From Balneolaceae bacterium (GTDB lineage: Bacteria > Bacteroidota > Rhodothermia > Balneolales > Balneolaceae): a stretch of DNA of 52,997 nt. A program made the position numbers and the translations under genes. The stretch covers positions 1 through 52,997 of the forward strand of contig JAFIFB010000101.1 of the NCBI GenBank assembly GCA_020832285.1, written 5' to 3'. Below the pieces are notes generated by a model that worked only from the letters and a program-made list of their open reading frames with translations, was not told where the DNA came from and did no database searches. Positions 15,235 through 24,657 of the stretch are shown here, in pieces (the first letter of the stretch is position 1; the number at the start of each line of letters is the position of its first letter).

Positions 15235-18200
15235 TTAATGTTTAGTACCGCAGACGCACTGGTTGTTGCTGTCGGAGCCGATAATGGCGTGCCAGTCGAA
15301 CTGCTCATCGTAACCCAGCCGTTCCCACCAGAAGGGGAGACGCTCTCGCGGATGATTGCCGATCTCATTCATCGTGGAGGCATCGAAAAGGCGGCCGTTT
15401 AACATCGTGTAGACTACATTTTCGGTATCATAAAGATCTTCCAGCGGGTTACCATCAATCACTATTAAATCTGCCAGTTTACCTTCTTCTAGGGAGCCTA
15501 TGTGCTCGCCCAATCCGATATATTCTGCCGGATTGATAGTGGCCGTGCGGAGGGCATCGTGATTGCTCATTCCGCCCTGGCCAAACATCCAGGTTTCCCA
15601 GTGGGCTGCCAGTCCCTGAAGCTGTCCGTGTGCACCGATATTAACGGTTACACCCCGGTCGTGCAGCTCTTTGGCGGCTGCAGCACTTGCAATGTGTCCG
15701 ATCCCATACTCTTCTTCGGGAATCATGGTTCTGTGGCGTGAACGGGAATCTACAATTCCGCGAGGGGTAAACGTAAGCAGACGCTCTTTTTCCCAGACAT
15801 TAGTGTGCTGATACCAGTAATATTCACCGCTGATACTCCCGTAATTTACTACCAGTGTGGGGGTGTAGCCGGTTTCGGAATGTTCCCAAAGTGTGAGTAC
15901 ATCTTCATAGAGTGGATAGATCGGTACATTATGTTCAATGCCGGTGTGGCCATCCAGAATCATACTCATATTGTGTGTAAACGTCGAGCCGCCTTCGGGA
16001 ACCACGTTTACGCCCAGTTCACGGGCCGCTTCGAGCACCTGCTGGCGCTGATCCCGCCGGGGTTGATTGTAACTTTTCACCGAGGTGGCGCCAAATGCTT
16101 TGGTTCTGCGAATGGCGGAACGGGCATCATCAAGATTGTTGATGACAGTTTTCTGGACATTTTCGGCTCCGTACAGAATACGGCCGGTAGAAAAGATTCT
16201 CGGCCCGATCATGTTGCCTGTACGGACCATTTCCGATTGTGAGAAGATCATCTCGGTATTTGAGGACGGGTCATGAGCCGTAGTCACTCCATAAGCCAGA
16301 TTTGCAAAATATTCCCACTGCTGATTGGGGCTCAAACCGTGGCGAAAGTTCCCAATGTGTGCATGGGCATCCACCAGGCCGGGCATAATCGTTTTTCCTT
16401 CCACATCTTTTACATAGACATTGTCGGGGATGGAGACGTCAGCTGATGCTCCCACGGCCTCAATCCGGTTTTCGCGGATGAGAATCGTACCGTTTTCGAT
16501 GACTTCATCACCATTCATCGTGATAATGTGTGCATTGGTGAAAGCTATCGTGCCAGATGGTTTGTCGGTCTCCAGTTCAAGCCCGATGTTGATTCCCTGG
16601 CTGTCGCCCAGCGGGAGCGCTTCACTAATCTCTCCATTCAGAAAATCAAAAGCTTCGCTCAGTTCTACGGTGAAATACTCTTCACCAAGTGTCCAGTGAA
16701 GTTTCTGTCCGTCTTCAGACCAGTGCAGGCTGTATCCAGCATCTTTGGCAACGTGGGTTACCGGAATGGCTCGCGTGCTGGCATGCAGGTCGATATCGGA
16801 GCCTACCTGCGGCATCGGAGCTACATACACTTTGTAAAGCTCATGAAACGCTACCCACTGATTATCGGGGCTGGGAGTGAATTCAAGTGCGTACTGTGAA
16901 CGGAAATGGTGCTTCTCATCCTGTCCGTTCAGGTCCACACTGCGAAAATTGGTACCCTGCAGGAAATAAATGCGGTTGCCATCCGAATTATATATGGGCC
17001 TGCTGCCACCATCTCTGATCAGCGTTTTCTCACCCCCTCCGGATGGAATGGTGTATATACCGGGATTCTGTGTATGCGCGTGACCCTGGTGGTTATTACC
17101 GGATTCCCTTCGAAATACAATGGTTTCTCCATCAGGGGAAAAGGAAGGTTCACGGTAGATTCCTTTCTGTTTGGTGATCGATTGGGGCGTGGCATTCCGC
17201 TGATTCAAATTCAGTGTTTTAATCGTGCCGAGATCATTATCACTCCAGGTTACATAGGCCAGTCTGTTTCCATCTGGAGAAAAAGCAGGTTCAAACTCAA
17301 GGTTGGCATCGCTTGTGAGCCGCTCCGGGGTTCCGTTCGGGAGACTTTTTTTCCAGAGATAACCGGCTGCGTTGAAGATCAGGGTGTTCCCGTCAGGTGA
17401 AGTTATGGCGTTTCGAATCGCTTTGGCTGTGAAGGTTTCCGGGGCAGGATCAAACTCAAAGTGAACCGCATCGGCGATCTGATGATTTACAGTTACGCTG
17501 AACGGTATTTCCTCTACATCCAGCGTCTCCACATTTAGTTTGTGGATACCGCCCTGTGCCCAAAAAATGAGGTGTTCGCCATCTGGTGTCCAGTTAAAAT
17601 TGGTGTAGGGGCCGAAAATTGCCCAGGCTTCCTGCTGATCTTTGCTCAGTCTGTCAAAAACGGGACGTTCGATTCCGGTATTCAGATCGCGGATATAGAG
17701 TACTGATTTTTCTCGTACGCGTTTGACGAACGCCATCTGTTCTCCATCCGGTGAAATTGTGGGTGAGATAGCACCGCCCGGCCCTCCGGTAATACGTTCT
17801 ACCTCTCCTTCTTCACGGTCGTACCTGTTGATCACATAAATCTGGCTGTTGGGATCTTTGTTGTACTGGAACATACCACCGGGATAGACATCCTGGCTGT
17901 AATAAACGTAGCGGCCCTCGGGCGAAACAAACGGCTGTCCTTTGTCCTGCTGATCGTTAGGCCGTTCGGTAAGCTGAATACCGGAACCACCCGTAATGTG
18001 ATACATCCAGATTTCACCGGCTCCGAGCGACCGGGCTGACGTGAAATGTTTTCGTGCTACCAGGTAATTGCCGTCCGGTGTCCAGAATGCGTTATTTAGC
18101 AGCCTGAAATCCTCATCCGTGATCTGTCGTGCATCAGAGCCGTCACGGTTCATTATCCAGACATTATCACCGCCGCCGGCATCGCTTGTGAATGAAATTT

Positions 18201-18495
18201 TTAAGCCGTCGGGGCTGAAGCGGGGCTGAATTTCATAGGCAAGGCCTTCACGCAGCGGTTCTGCTTCACCGCCTTCAATCGGCATGATGTAGATATTTCC
18301 GAGCAGATCGAATATAATCTCTTCACCGTCGGGACTGACGTCGAGGTTCATCCAGGTGCCCTCAGTGGTTTCAAAACTGATTTCGGTGTAATTCGCCCGG
18401 TGCTGGTTTACATCCCAGGCTTCATTATTGTTGTCCTGAGCAAATGAGATAGCTGTTAGTAAAAAACAAAAAGGAAGTAGCAACAGTTTTTTCAT
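15235..18495 (-). CDS. Exported beta-propeller / amidohydrolase fusion protein
   Basis: This 1086-residue exported protein has a signal peptide (MKKLLLLPFCFLLTAISFAQ). A TolB/PD40-type beta-propeller with repeated 'SPDG' motifs follows (about 40-600; for example FSPDGLKISF, FSPDGNRLAY, FSPDGETIVF). The C-terminal part is an amidohydrolase domain of the imidazolonepropionase/prolidase type (about 650-1060). The domain is marked by GLVDAHAHIG (metal-binding HxH), VKSYNQ with a candidate carboxylated lysine, FTHNMSMILDGHTGIEHN, NIGAHGQ and the closing GKLADLIVIDGNPL. It probably hydrolyses a cyclic amide or peptide-like substrate in the periplasm, with the propeller as a binding or gating unit. 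It is monocistronic, with a terminator right after it. The substrate is unknown. Confidence 0.88.
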   Translation of the reverse strand: MKKLLLLPFCFLLTAISFAQDNNNEAWDVNQHRANYTEISFETTEGTWMNLDVSPDGEEIIFDLLGNIYIMPIEGGEAEPLREGLAYEIQPRFSPDGLKISFTSDAGGGDNVWIMNRDGSDARQITDEDFRLLNNAFWTPDGNYLVARKHFTSARSLGAGEIWMYHITGGSGIQLTERPNDQQDKGQPFVSPEGRYVYYSQDVYPGGMFQYNKDPNSQIYVINRYDREEGEVERITGGPGGAISPTISPDGEQMAFVKRVREKSVLYIRDLNTGIERPVFDRLSKDQQEAWAIFGPYTNFNWTPDGEHLIFWAQGGIHKLNVETLDVEEIPFSVTVNHQIADAVHFEFDPAPETFTAKAIRNAITSPDGNTLIFNAAGYLWKKSLPNGTPERLTSDANLEFEPAFSPDGNRLAYVTWSDNDLGTIKTLNLNQRNATPQSITKQKGIYREPSFSPDGETIVFRRESGNNHQGHAHTQNPGIYTIPSGGGEKTLIRDGGSRPIYNSDGNRIYFLQGTNFRSVDLNGQDEKHHFRSQYALEFTPSPDNQWVAFHELYKVYVAPMPQVGSDIDLHASTRAIPVTHVAKDAGYSLHWSEDGQKLHWTLGEEYFTVELSEAFDFLNGEISEALPLGDSQGINIGLELETDKPSGTIAFTNAHIITMNGDEVIENGTILIRENRIEAVGASADVSIPDNVYVKDVEGKTIMPGLVDAHAHIGNFRHGLSPNQQWEYFANLAYGVTTAHDPSSNTEMIFSQSEMVRTGNMIGPRIFSTGRILYGAENVQKTVINNLDDARSAIRRTKAFGATSVKSYNQPRRDQRQQVLEAARELGVNVVPEGGSTFTHNMSMILDGHTGIEHNVPIYPLYEDVLTLWEHSETGYTPTLVVNYGSISGEYYWYQHTNVWEKERLLTFTPRGIVDSRSRHRTMIPEEEYGIGHIASAAAAKELHDRGVTVNIGAHGQLQGLAAHWETWMFGQGGMSNHDALRTATINPAEYIGLGEHIGSLEEGKLADLIVIDGNPLEDLYDTENVVYTMLNGRLFDASTMNEIGNHPRERLPFWWERLGYDEQFDWHAIIGSDSNNQCVCGTKH

Positions 18496-18925
18496 AGAAT
18501 AAAGAGGTTGGTTGTTTTTCGGTTAGATATTACCAAATCCTGATGAGAAACGTTGCTCAAAATTGTAAGAAAATATAAAGCAGCAGAAGAGAAGTTATAA
18601 GAGAAAATATCAACCCTTGAATTGTGAATAAATCCTGCGATTCCATTCATTCTGCCAGTCAGTTATGCAATACATATAAAACTTAATGTGTTGGTTATAC
18701 ACAATATTTCCAGGCAGCTTGTCTCGACAAAACCGACTGAATATAACCAGTTATGAATAAAAGATTATTATATTTAACCATTGTAAAAATATTGATAAAC
18801 CTATTAAATAATTTGAAGTCCTGCATGTTATGCAACATTTTAAATTGTTTTTGGTTGTAAATATATACGATAAAATATATTTATATCTGCAAGCATAATA
18901 AAAACAGAGGATCAAACAGTAAATA
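18496..18925. other. AT-rich promoter region between divergent genes
   Basis: This 430-base gap separates the divergent amidohydrolase and TPR genes and should hold both promoters. It is very AT-rich from 18740 to 18900. I cannot assign -33/-7 boxes with confidence. No repeat or RNA was recognised. Confidence 0.4.
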
Positions 18926-20260
18926 ATGATGAAAAGAATAGTATTAGCAGTAATATTTTTAATGGGTTTTTCGGTATTCGCGTTTGCCCAAAGTGAAAGC
19001 GAAGAGCCTCCTTTTGGCATGGGTGAGCTGGAAGCTTATTCGGTTTTTGTAGATGCCTACCGTTCAGATGATTTCGAACTGGCTATGGATTATGGGCAAT
19101 GGATGCTGGAAGCGGCTCCAAGGGAAATTTCCGGGCACGATGGATTTAATCTCGAGACTCAATTTGTTCGCATGATTAACATCTATATAGGCGCGGCAGA
19201 ACAGGAAAGCGATCCGGGAGCTATTTCAGAATATATGTCGAAGGCCGAAACGGTATTTGACAGAGCTTATGAGGTTTTTTCAGAAGACGAAATTAATCTT
19301 TTTGACTGGTACCTGAGGCAAGGGCGCTTTTATCATGAAAACGAAGATCATCTGGATGCTGATATGAGCGATGCTGTTCGTTATTATGAAAAAGTTTATG
19401 AGATAGATAAAGAACGATTTGCCGAATTAGATGATGGATTCTATGCACGTGTTCTGCTTACACAATATGCAACGGGTGGAGAGAGAGATAAAGCTCTTGC
19501 AATGATCGACGAAATAGAACAGTTTGCCGCATTTGATTTGCTGGATACGATAGATCAGGTTCGTGAATCGCTTTTCGAAAGTCCGGAAGAACGAATTGAG
19601 TTTATCGAATCCAGAATTGCAGAAGCAGATGAAGCCGAGCGGGAAGAAATGCTTGAAAACCTTGTGAATCTGTATAACGAAACAGGTCAGTCTGACAGGG
19701 CAACAGAAACTGCACATGAACTTTATGAACTAAACCCAAGCTTTTCAAATACAAGAAATATTGCAGAAATCTATCTTTCAGATGGGAATTATCAAGAAGG
19801 TATTGAATATCTGAAAGAAGCACTTGAGATAGCAGACGATGAACAGGACATTCGTGAGCTTACCCTTGAAATTGCTGAAACATATCAACAGTTAAATAAT
19901 CTTCAGGCAGCCAGAGATTATACTCGCGACGCTCTTAATTTGGACAGTGATTGGGGAGAAGCATATATGAGAATGGCTTCCATTTATGCCGCAGCAGTTT
20001 CTGAATGTACAGGCGGCGATACTCTCGACAGGGAAGACCGAACGGTATACTGGCTTGTACTCGATTATCTTGACAGGGCCGCAGCAGCTGACCCATCGCT
20101 TGCATCAACCGCACAAAGCCGGGCGGACTCTTATGAAGAGGCCATGCCAAGCTCTGAAGACAAATTTTTTAGTGACTGGGAAGAGGGTACCAGCTTTGAA
20201 ATAGATGGGGAACTAAGTGAATGTTACACCTGGATTAATGAAACAACCACAGTGAGATAA
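18926..20260 (+). CDS. Exported TPR-repeat protein
   Basis: This 444-residue protein has a signal peptide (MMKRIVLAVIFLMGFSVFAFAQ) and a long acidic alpha-helical body with tetratricopeptide-like repeats (clearest near residues 245-345: a helix pair around ELYELNPSFSNTRNIAEIYL and another around DALNLDSDWGEAYMRMASIY). TPR proteins are scaffolds, here periplasmic or outer-membrane associated. Two cysteines flank the C-terminal segment (ECTGGD and ECYTW) and may form a disulfide. Either of the first two ATG codons could be the start. It is a single-gene unit ended by a strong terminator. I cannot assign a partner. A related exported TPR protein is at 43546-44577. Confidence 0.75.
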   Translation: MMKRIVLAVIFLMGFSVFAFAQSESEEPPFGMGELEAYSVFVDAYRSDDFELAMDYGQWMLEAAPREISGHDGFNLETQFVRMINIYIGAAEQESDPGAISEYMSKAETVFDRAYEVFSEDEINLFDWYLRQGRFYHENEDHLDADMSDAVRYYEKVYEIDKERFAELDDGFYARVLLTQYATGGERDKALAMIDEIEQFAAFDLLDTIDQVRESLFESPEERIEFIESRIAEADEAEREEMLENLVNLYNETGQSDRATETAHELYELNPSFSNTRNIAEIYLSDGNYQEGIEYLKEALEIADDEQDIRELTLEIAETYQQLNNLQAARDYTRDALNLDSDWGEAYMRMASIYAAAVSECTGGDTLDREDRTVYWLVLDYLDRAAAADPSLASTAQSRADSYEEAMPSSEDKFFSDWEEGTSFEIDGELSECYTWINETTTVR

Positions 20261-20282
20261 GCTTCTATTTAAAAAATTAAAA

Positions 20283-20317
20283 AGCCACTGCGAATTTTTT
20301 CACAGTGGCTTTTTTTG
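20283..20317. terminator. Strong bidirectional intrinsic terminator
   Basis: AGCCACTG and CAGTGGCT form a stem with a 12-base A/T-rich loop, followed by TTTTTTTG on the plus strand and preceded by A-rich sequence. It ends the TPR gene and, read the other way, could serve the convergent lipoprotein gene. Confidence 0.85.
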
Positions 20318-20341
20318 TTCAGAATCAATTTTTATCCTTAT

Positions 20342-20884
20342 TCACTTCTTGCCAAGTTGTTTGATTTCCTGGCCCAGAAACAGTTCAAGTTCATCAAAAG
20401 TTTCTACATCATAAACAGACTTCGAGTGAGCTGTTTTGGCCATGTAGTTAGCCGGAACGTGCACACCACGTATAAGAACAGCTTCATAGCCATCATTTTG
20501 GCCAAGTGCATAATTTGCATTTAAAAACAATCGAATATCAATAAGGGTGAAGTCGTAATCAAAAAGGACAGTGCCCCTGGAATTGAATTCCGTTATAGGA
20601 AGCTTTCGCCATACATCCAGATCATCTTCTTCAATGTAATCCTCAAGAACAAAAACCAGTACGAAGTCTGAGTTGAATACCTCTATTTCTCCGGGAATTG
20701 CCTGGATGAACTCAAAATTGTTCGCCTGATTAACAGTGGCTTCAAAATCGAATGCAATCGGTAGAATTTCAGGTCCGGGAGGTCCCTCTGGCCCTTCGGG
20801 ACCGGTTGGGCCGCGTTCGGTACATGCTGATAATGTCAAAAAGAAGAATAGAAGACTCGATATTGCTGCTACTGTTTTTTTCAT
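20342..20884 (-). CDS. Lipoprotein with collagen-like linker, function unknown
   Basis: This 180-residue protein has a lipoprotein signal ending L-S-A-C, then a collagen-like stretch GPTGPEGPEGPPGPE (five G-x-y triplets) that would form a stiff spacer on the membrane surface. The rest is a beta-rich, acidic domain (about 45-165) with YIEEDDLDVWRKLP and an 'EVFNSDFVLVFVLED' strand pair. In Bacteroidota relatives, such short G-x-y linkers follow the lipobox of many surface lipoproteins. The globular domain matches no family I can name. It is monocistronic and convergent with the TPR gene. Confidence 0.7.
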   Translation of the reverse strand: MKKTVAAISSLLFFFLTLSACTERGPTGPEGPEGPPGPEILPIAFDFEATVNQANNFEFIQAIPGEIEVFNSDFVLVFVLEDYIEEDDLDVWRKLPITEFNSRGTVLFDYDFTLIDIRLFLNANYALGQNDGYEAVLIRGVHVPANYMAKTAHSKSVYDVETFDELELFLGQEIKQLGKK

Positions 20885-21524
20885 GATAAAGTGGATTTTG
20901 TTTGATGACGGTTACCTTTTTGAAGCCTGGTTCACTGGCTATGTTCCGAAACCGGAGAGCCTTAGTGATTTTTGTTATCCTTTTGAAAAAAATAGGTTTA
21001 AACCGTCACAACCTAAATCGCATTTTGATGTTAGATGCAGGTTGTAAGGTTAAATTCTGAGAATAAAATTCTGCATTCCAACCCGGTTATCTTGATTTTC
21101 CTTAGAAGGTCCTGCTTTCCACCCAATCGCCCTTGTCATTTCTAAAAGACCGGAGGCCTGCTTTTTGGGCCGGAGTTGAGCTCATCTTTTTCCCTCGAAG
21201 CGAAGCGGAGTGAAATCTCCCTGATATGGGAGGGAGCGTGTCGGGGCGTTGTTTAAGTTAGTCCCCATTACAAGGAGATCTCTCCATGCACTCGCTCCGC
21301 TCGTTTAGTCGAAATGACAGGGCGGCTTTTATTGAGATAGGCGGCGTTTCAGTACCCCAATTATGCACCATTCAGAGTAACGCCGCTTCATAAATATGTA
21401 GCTCGGGATAAATAAGATTTTGGAATTGTGGATAATAATAAAAAATCTATTATGTCACCCAGCAGTTTAAGTTAGTTCAGTTCGCAAGTCGATTTGTACT
21501 GATCTGTGCATTTGCTCCGGACAA
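20885..21524. other. Intergenic region holding copy 1 of a 285-bp repeat
   Basis: About 290 bases of ordinary intergenic sequence, probably including the lipoprotein promoter, are followed by the repeat at 21172-21456. Nothing else was recognised. Confidence 0.55.
21172..21456 (+). repeat. ~285-bp dispersed intergenic repeat, copy 1
   Basis: The block from GGAGTTGAGCTCATC to TTATGTCACCC matches 52633-52915 over its whole length, with scattered substitutions and 1-2 base indels. It contains complementary arms, GCGAAGCGGAGTGAAATCTC and GGAGATCTCTCCATGCACTC, which can form a long stem. It also has a second module around ATAGGCGGCGTTTCAGTACC. It encodes no protein. The style (ATCTCC...GGAGAT and 'CGAAATGACA') resembles intergenic palindromes known in many Bacteroidota-like genomes. 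Confidence 0.8.
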
Positions 21525-23642
21525 TCAGGGTAGAGACACAGAACGGCGAATAAGCCATTCGGCAGAAAGAAGTACTATTACAACGATAAACCAAAAAACC
21601 GATCGGTAGAGATAGAAAAAGTCTTCCCGGATCTCTTCATCAGGCTGTTCAAGAAGCAGTTCTGCCATAAACTCGTTAAAGCGATTAAAGTCAAAGTCAT
21701 CAAGAAAAATACCATCAGTGATTTCTGCGAGGCTATGAAGCATATCATCATCGCGTTTGGTGTTCAGAAATTCGATGGATGACTGACTCACATTCACACG
21801 GGCTTCGGCAGTTCCGATATTCCTGCCATTTTTGGTCGCCTCGGCCCGTACCCGATACATGCCCTGAGGGTAATTTCCAAGCTCTGCTGTATAAACTTCA
21901 TTTTGCTGATGATTCATCCGGAATACATTGAGCGATTCCTCATCATCACCTGAAAAAATTTCCAGCTCGATAAAACCTTCCGGTTCGGGGTCGCCTCGCT
22001 CGTTAAAAAGATTGGCCCGCACTTCCACCGATTCGTTTTCTGTGAAGGAAGACTTGGCAGGTTCAAGAGTAAGCATCTGGCGGTCGGGCGGGGTTGCCGA
22101 CCATGAAACCAGATTGGTAAAAAATTCAGTAAAGAAATTTCGTACCTCTTCCTGGCTGTTCTGTTCAAATCGGTACCATCCGAATGCATTGACCGAAGCG
22201 ATTCTGCGTGCAGTGGCATCTTCGGCAATCAGAACGGGAATATCGGTTTCATTTCTCTGAAAAAGGGCACTGGTCAGTTGCTGTGCAATCGCGGAAAGGC
22301 GATAATCACCCCGGTACGTTTGAAGTGAAGGGAAACGCTGAAAATTAGCCATACTCACTTCAAGGAGCGGATGAGAAATTCCACCCGTAAAATTTTCGAG
22401 CTGAATGTCGATCACTTCACCGGGGGACTGAATGTAGTAACTGGTCAGATCAGTAACATCATTGTCAGTTAGATACTGAAATGAGCCTGGAGTTGCTACA
22501 AATAGGATGGGTGTTTGCTGATCGTAAATCCATTCAAAAAGATCAGACTGAACCGGAGGAAGCCCGTGTAAAACGATAAGGTCTGGCTCTTCATCCAATT
22601 GACGCGGATCGCCGCCGGTAAATCGGTTATTTCCCAGGTAGGTTGAGCTGATCAGTTCGTTCTGCTGATCAGTGGCAATCAGACGGCGGATGGTGCTTAC
22701 GTCGGGGTGTACTTCAAATGCGAAGGAGAGAATCCGGGTTTTATCATCCAGCACTTCGATGGTGAAAGCTGCACGATTGTTCTGGTCAGTGAACTCATCA
22801 GGTTTGGGAGGTACATTGATTTCAAAATCGTAAAAGCCCGGCTCTTCAAATTCCTGGGAGAATTCTACTGTTTGGCTGGTAGGGGATGTGGTAAACTCCA
22901 GGGTTTCAGTTTCAATCACTTCACCATCCCGGATAAACTGCACGGTGGCATCCTCTCCTTCAAATCCCTGCTGCTGAATTTCAGCCCGGATGGTTTGCCG
23001 TGTATAGGTATAAATCTGCTGAATATAGTCTACATTGGCTACGGCAATATCACGCACTTCGGTGGTATCTCCAATCGGAACGGTGATAATGGGTGTGGAG
23101 AGGTTCTGAGCACTAAAAATGGGGTTTCTTCCCTGAGTTACTATACCGTCAGAGAAAAACAAAGATGCACGATACCGGTTTTCATTTTCGCGAATGTACT
23201 CCATCACCTCGTTGATGTTGGTTCTGACACCCGTTGCATCCAGTTCATCGGATGCGGTCACCGTTTCATCGAACAGAAAATAGTCGTAGTCCAGATCATC
23301 ATTACGTTCCGATTCAAACCGGCTGATGATCTCCCGGAATGTATTTAACCCTTCATAATCACCCCGCTCTACAGAAATACTCTGGCTGTTGTCGAGATAT
23401 ACAGCCACTGCCGGGCGTTCGGAAATAATTTCCTGAATAGAGAGAAATGGGTTTAAAAGCAGCAAGAGCAGAATCAGCAGTGTGCTTCCGCGAAGAAGAA
23501 TCAACGCGTTTTTCCTGAGTGAAGGAATTGAATCGAGATAGTAATATGTCCACCAGGCCACAAAAAAGCTGATTGAAGAAAGCAGTACAATCACAATGAT
23601 CGGCACTACCGGATTGATACCCTGTATAAATGCGCTGATCAT
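21525..23642 (-). CDS. Membrane-anchored VWA-like protein of a MoxR operon
   Basis: This 705-residue protein has two N-terminal membrane helices (about 10-33 and 45-63) and a von Willebrand A-like domain starting near residue 75 with the incomplete MIDAS motif DNSQS and later FSDGIVTQG. Ig-like beta domains follow, with a class 1 glutamine-amidotransferase-like or Rossmann region near 300-420 (DEEPDLIVLHGLPP). One C-terminal membrane helix lies near 680-698, before the terminal RRS. This is the layout of Bat/aerotolerance-like proteins that partner MoxR ATPases and are thought to act in metal insertion or assembly of periplasmic complexes. The MoxR gene is 11 bases upstream on the same strand. 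The MIDAS is not fully canonical. Confidence 0.7.
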   Translation of the reverse strand: MISAFIQGINPVVPIIVIVLLSSISFFVAWWTYYYLDSIPSLRKNALILLRGSTLLILLLLLLNPFLSIQEIISERPAVAVYLDNSQSISVERGDYEGLNTFREIISRFESERNDDLDYDYFLFDETVTASDELDATGVRTNINEVMEYIRENENRYRASLFFSDGIVTQGRNPIFSAQNLSTPIITVPIGDTTEVRDIAVANVDYIQQIYTYTRQTIRAEIQQQGFEGEDATVQFIRDGEVIETETLEFTTSPTSQTVEFSQEFEEPGFYDFEINVPPKPDEFTDQNNRAAFTIEVLDDKTRILSFAFEVHPDVSTIRRLIATDQQNELISSTYLGNNRFTGGDPRQLDEEPDLIVLHGLPPVQSDLFEWIYDQQTPILFVATPGSFQYLTDNDVTDLTSYYIQSPGEVIDIQLENFTGGISHPLLEVSMANFQRFPSLQTYRGDYRLSAIAQQLTSALFQRNETDIPVLIAEDATARRIASVNAFGWYRFEQNSQEEVRNFFTEFFTNLVSWSATPPDRQMLTLEPAKSSFTENESVEVRANLFNERGDPEPEGFIELEIFSGDDEESLNVFRMNHQQNEVYTAELGNYPQGMYRVRAEATKNGRNIGTAEARVNVSQSSIEFLNTKRDDDMLHSLAEITDGIFLDDFDFNRFNEFMAELLLEQPDEEIREDFFYLYRSVFWFIVVIVLLSAEWLIRRSVSLP

Positions 23643-23653
23643 TGCCCCGGTTT

Positions 23654-24649
23654 TTAGAGATTCTTCAAAAGTCTGTTGATGATATCAACGGTAGTCAATC
23701 CTTCGGCTTCGGCGGCATAATTGGTAACAATTCTGTGACGAAGAACCGGGACGGCCAGTGCTTTAATGTCGTCCATATCCACATTGAAACGTCCCTGTGA
23801 AAGAGCTCTTGTTTTGGCTCCAAGTGCGAGGTATTGGGAAGCTCTTGGCCCGGCTCCCCAGCTTAAATACTTGTTCACATAATCAGGAGCTATTTCGGTT
23901 TTGGGACGGGTTTGATTTACCAGTTTTACAGTTTTGTGAAGTACATTTTCCGGCAGCGGAACTTCCCGGACCATCTCCTGAATCTCCAGAATCTGCTCTT
24001 TTTCAAGCATCGACCTGATTTCCACTTTTCTTGGAGAAGTGGTTTGATTAACGATAGTTTTTTCCTCTTCAAGTGTTGGATAATCGAGCCAGAGGTTAAA
24101 CATAAAACGGTCGAGCTGGGCTTCGGGCAGGGGATAGGTCCCTTCCTGTTCGATAGGGTTCTGGGTAGCCAGAACAAAAAACGGTTTTTCAAGATGAAAG
24201 GTCTGGCCGGATGCCGTTACATTGTATTCCTGCATTCCTTCGAGAAGAGCTGCCTGGGTTTTGGGAGGTGTCCGGTTGATTTCATCAGCAAGAACAATAT
24301 TGGCAAAAAGCGGCCCGCGAATAAATTTAAAATGTTTGCGGCCGGTCTCTTTGTCATCTTCAATTACCTCGGTTCCGGTGATATCACCGGGCATCAGATC
24401 GGGGGTGAATTGAATACGGCTGAATGAAAGATTCAGCGTTTTAGCGAGTGTCTGGATCAGCAGGGTTTTGGCAAGTCCCGGTACTCCCACCAAGACACAA
24501 TGCCCCCGGGAAAAAAGAGAAATCAACAGCTGGTCAATCACATCTTTCTGCCCAACAACGGTTTTACCGATTTCATCTTTAATATTTTGAAAGGAGGTAC
24601 TGAAAAATTCTGCTGCTTTTTCGGGTGCTTCAGGAATAGGCTGATTCAT
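23654..24649 (-). CDS. MoxR-family AAA+ ATPase
   Basis: This 331-residue AAA+ ATPase has Walker A GVPGLAKT (55-62), Walker B with D122-E123 in IVLADEINR, and the sensor and arginine-finger region around EAQLDRFMF. The C-terminal lid domain includes the AAA_lid_2 type helices ([10 protein letters not shown] to the end). MoxR ATPases remodel or load metal into VWA-containing partners, and the gene just downstream encodes a VWA-like membrane protein, which fits. The upstream surA-like gene is 8 bases away, so it belongs to the same transcription unit. The length matches typical MoxR proteins. Confidence 0.93.
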   Translation of the reverse strand: MNQPIPEAPEKAAEFFSTSFQNIKDEIGKTVVGQKDVIDQLLISLFSRGHCVLVGVPGLAKTLLIQTLAKTLNLSFSRIQFTPDLMPGDITGTEVIEDDKETGRKHFKFIRGPLFANIVLADEINRTPPKTQAALLEGMQEYNVTASGQTFHLEKPFFVLATQNPIEQEGTYPLPEAQLDRFMFNLWLDYPTLEEEKTIVNQTTSPRKVEIRSMLEKEQILEIQEMVREVPLPENVLHKTVKLVNQTRPKTEIAPDYVNKYLSWGAGPRASQYLALGAKTRALSQGRFNVDMDDIKALAVPVLRHRIVTNYAAEAEGLTTVDIINRLLKNL

Positions 24650-24657
24650 GGAATTTC

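Noticed and set aside
22707-23348. 213-codon plus-strand open frame
   Set aside because: It lies antisense to the VWA-like gene, which has coherent domains and operon context. The antisense frame has no recognisable family.
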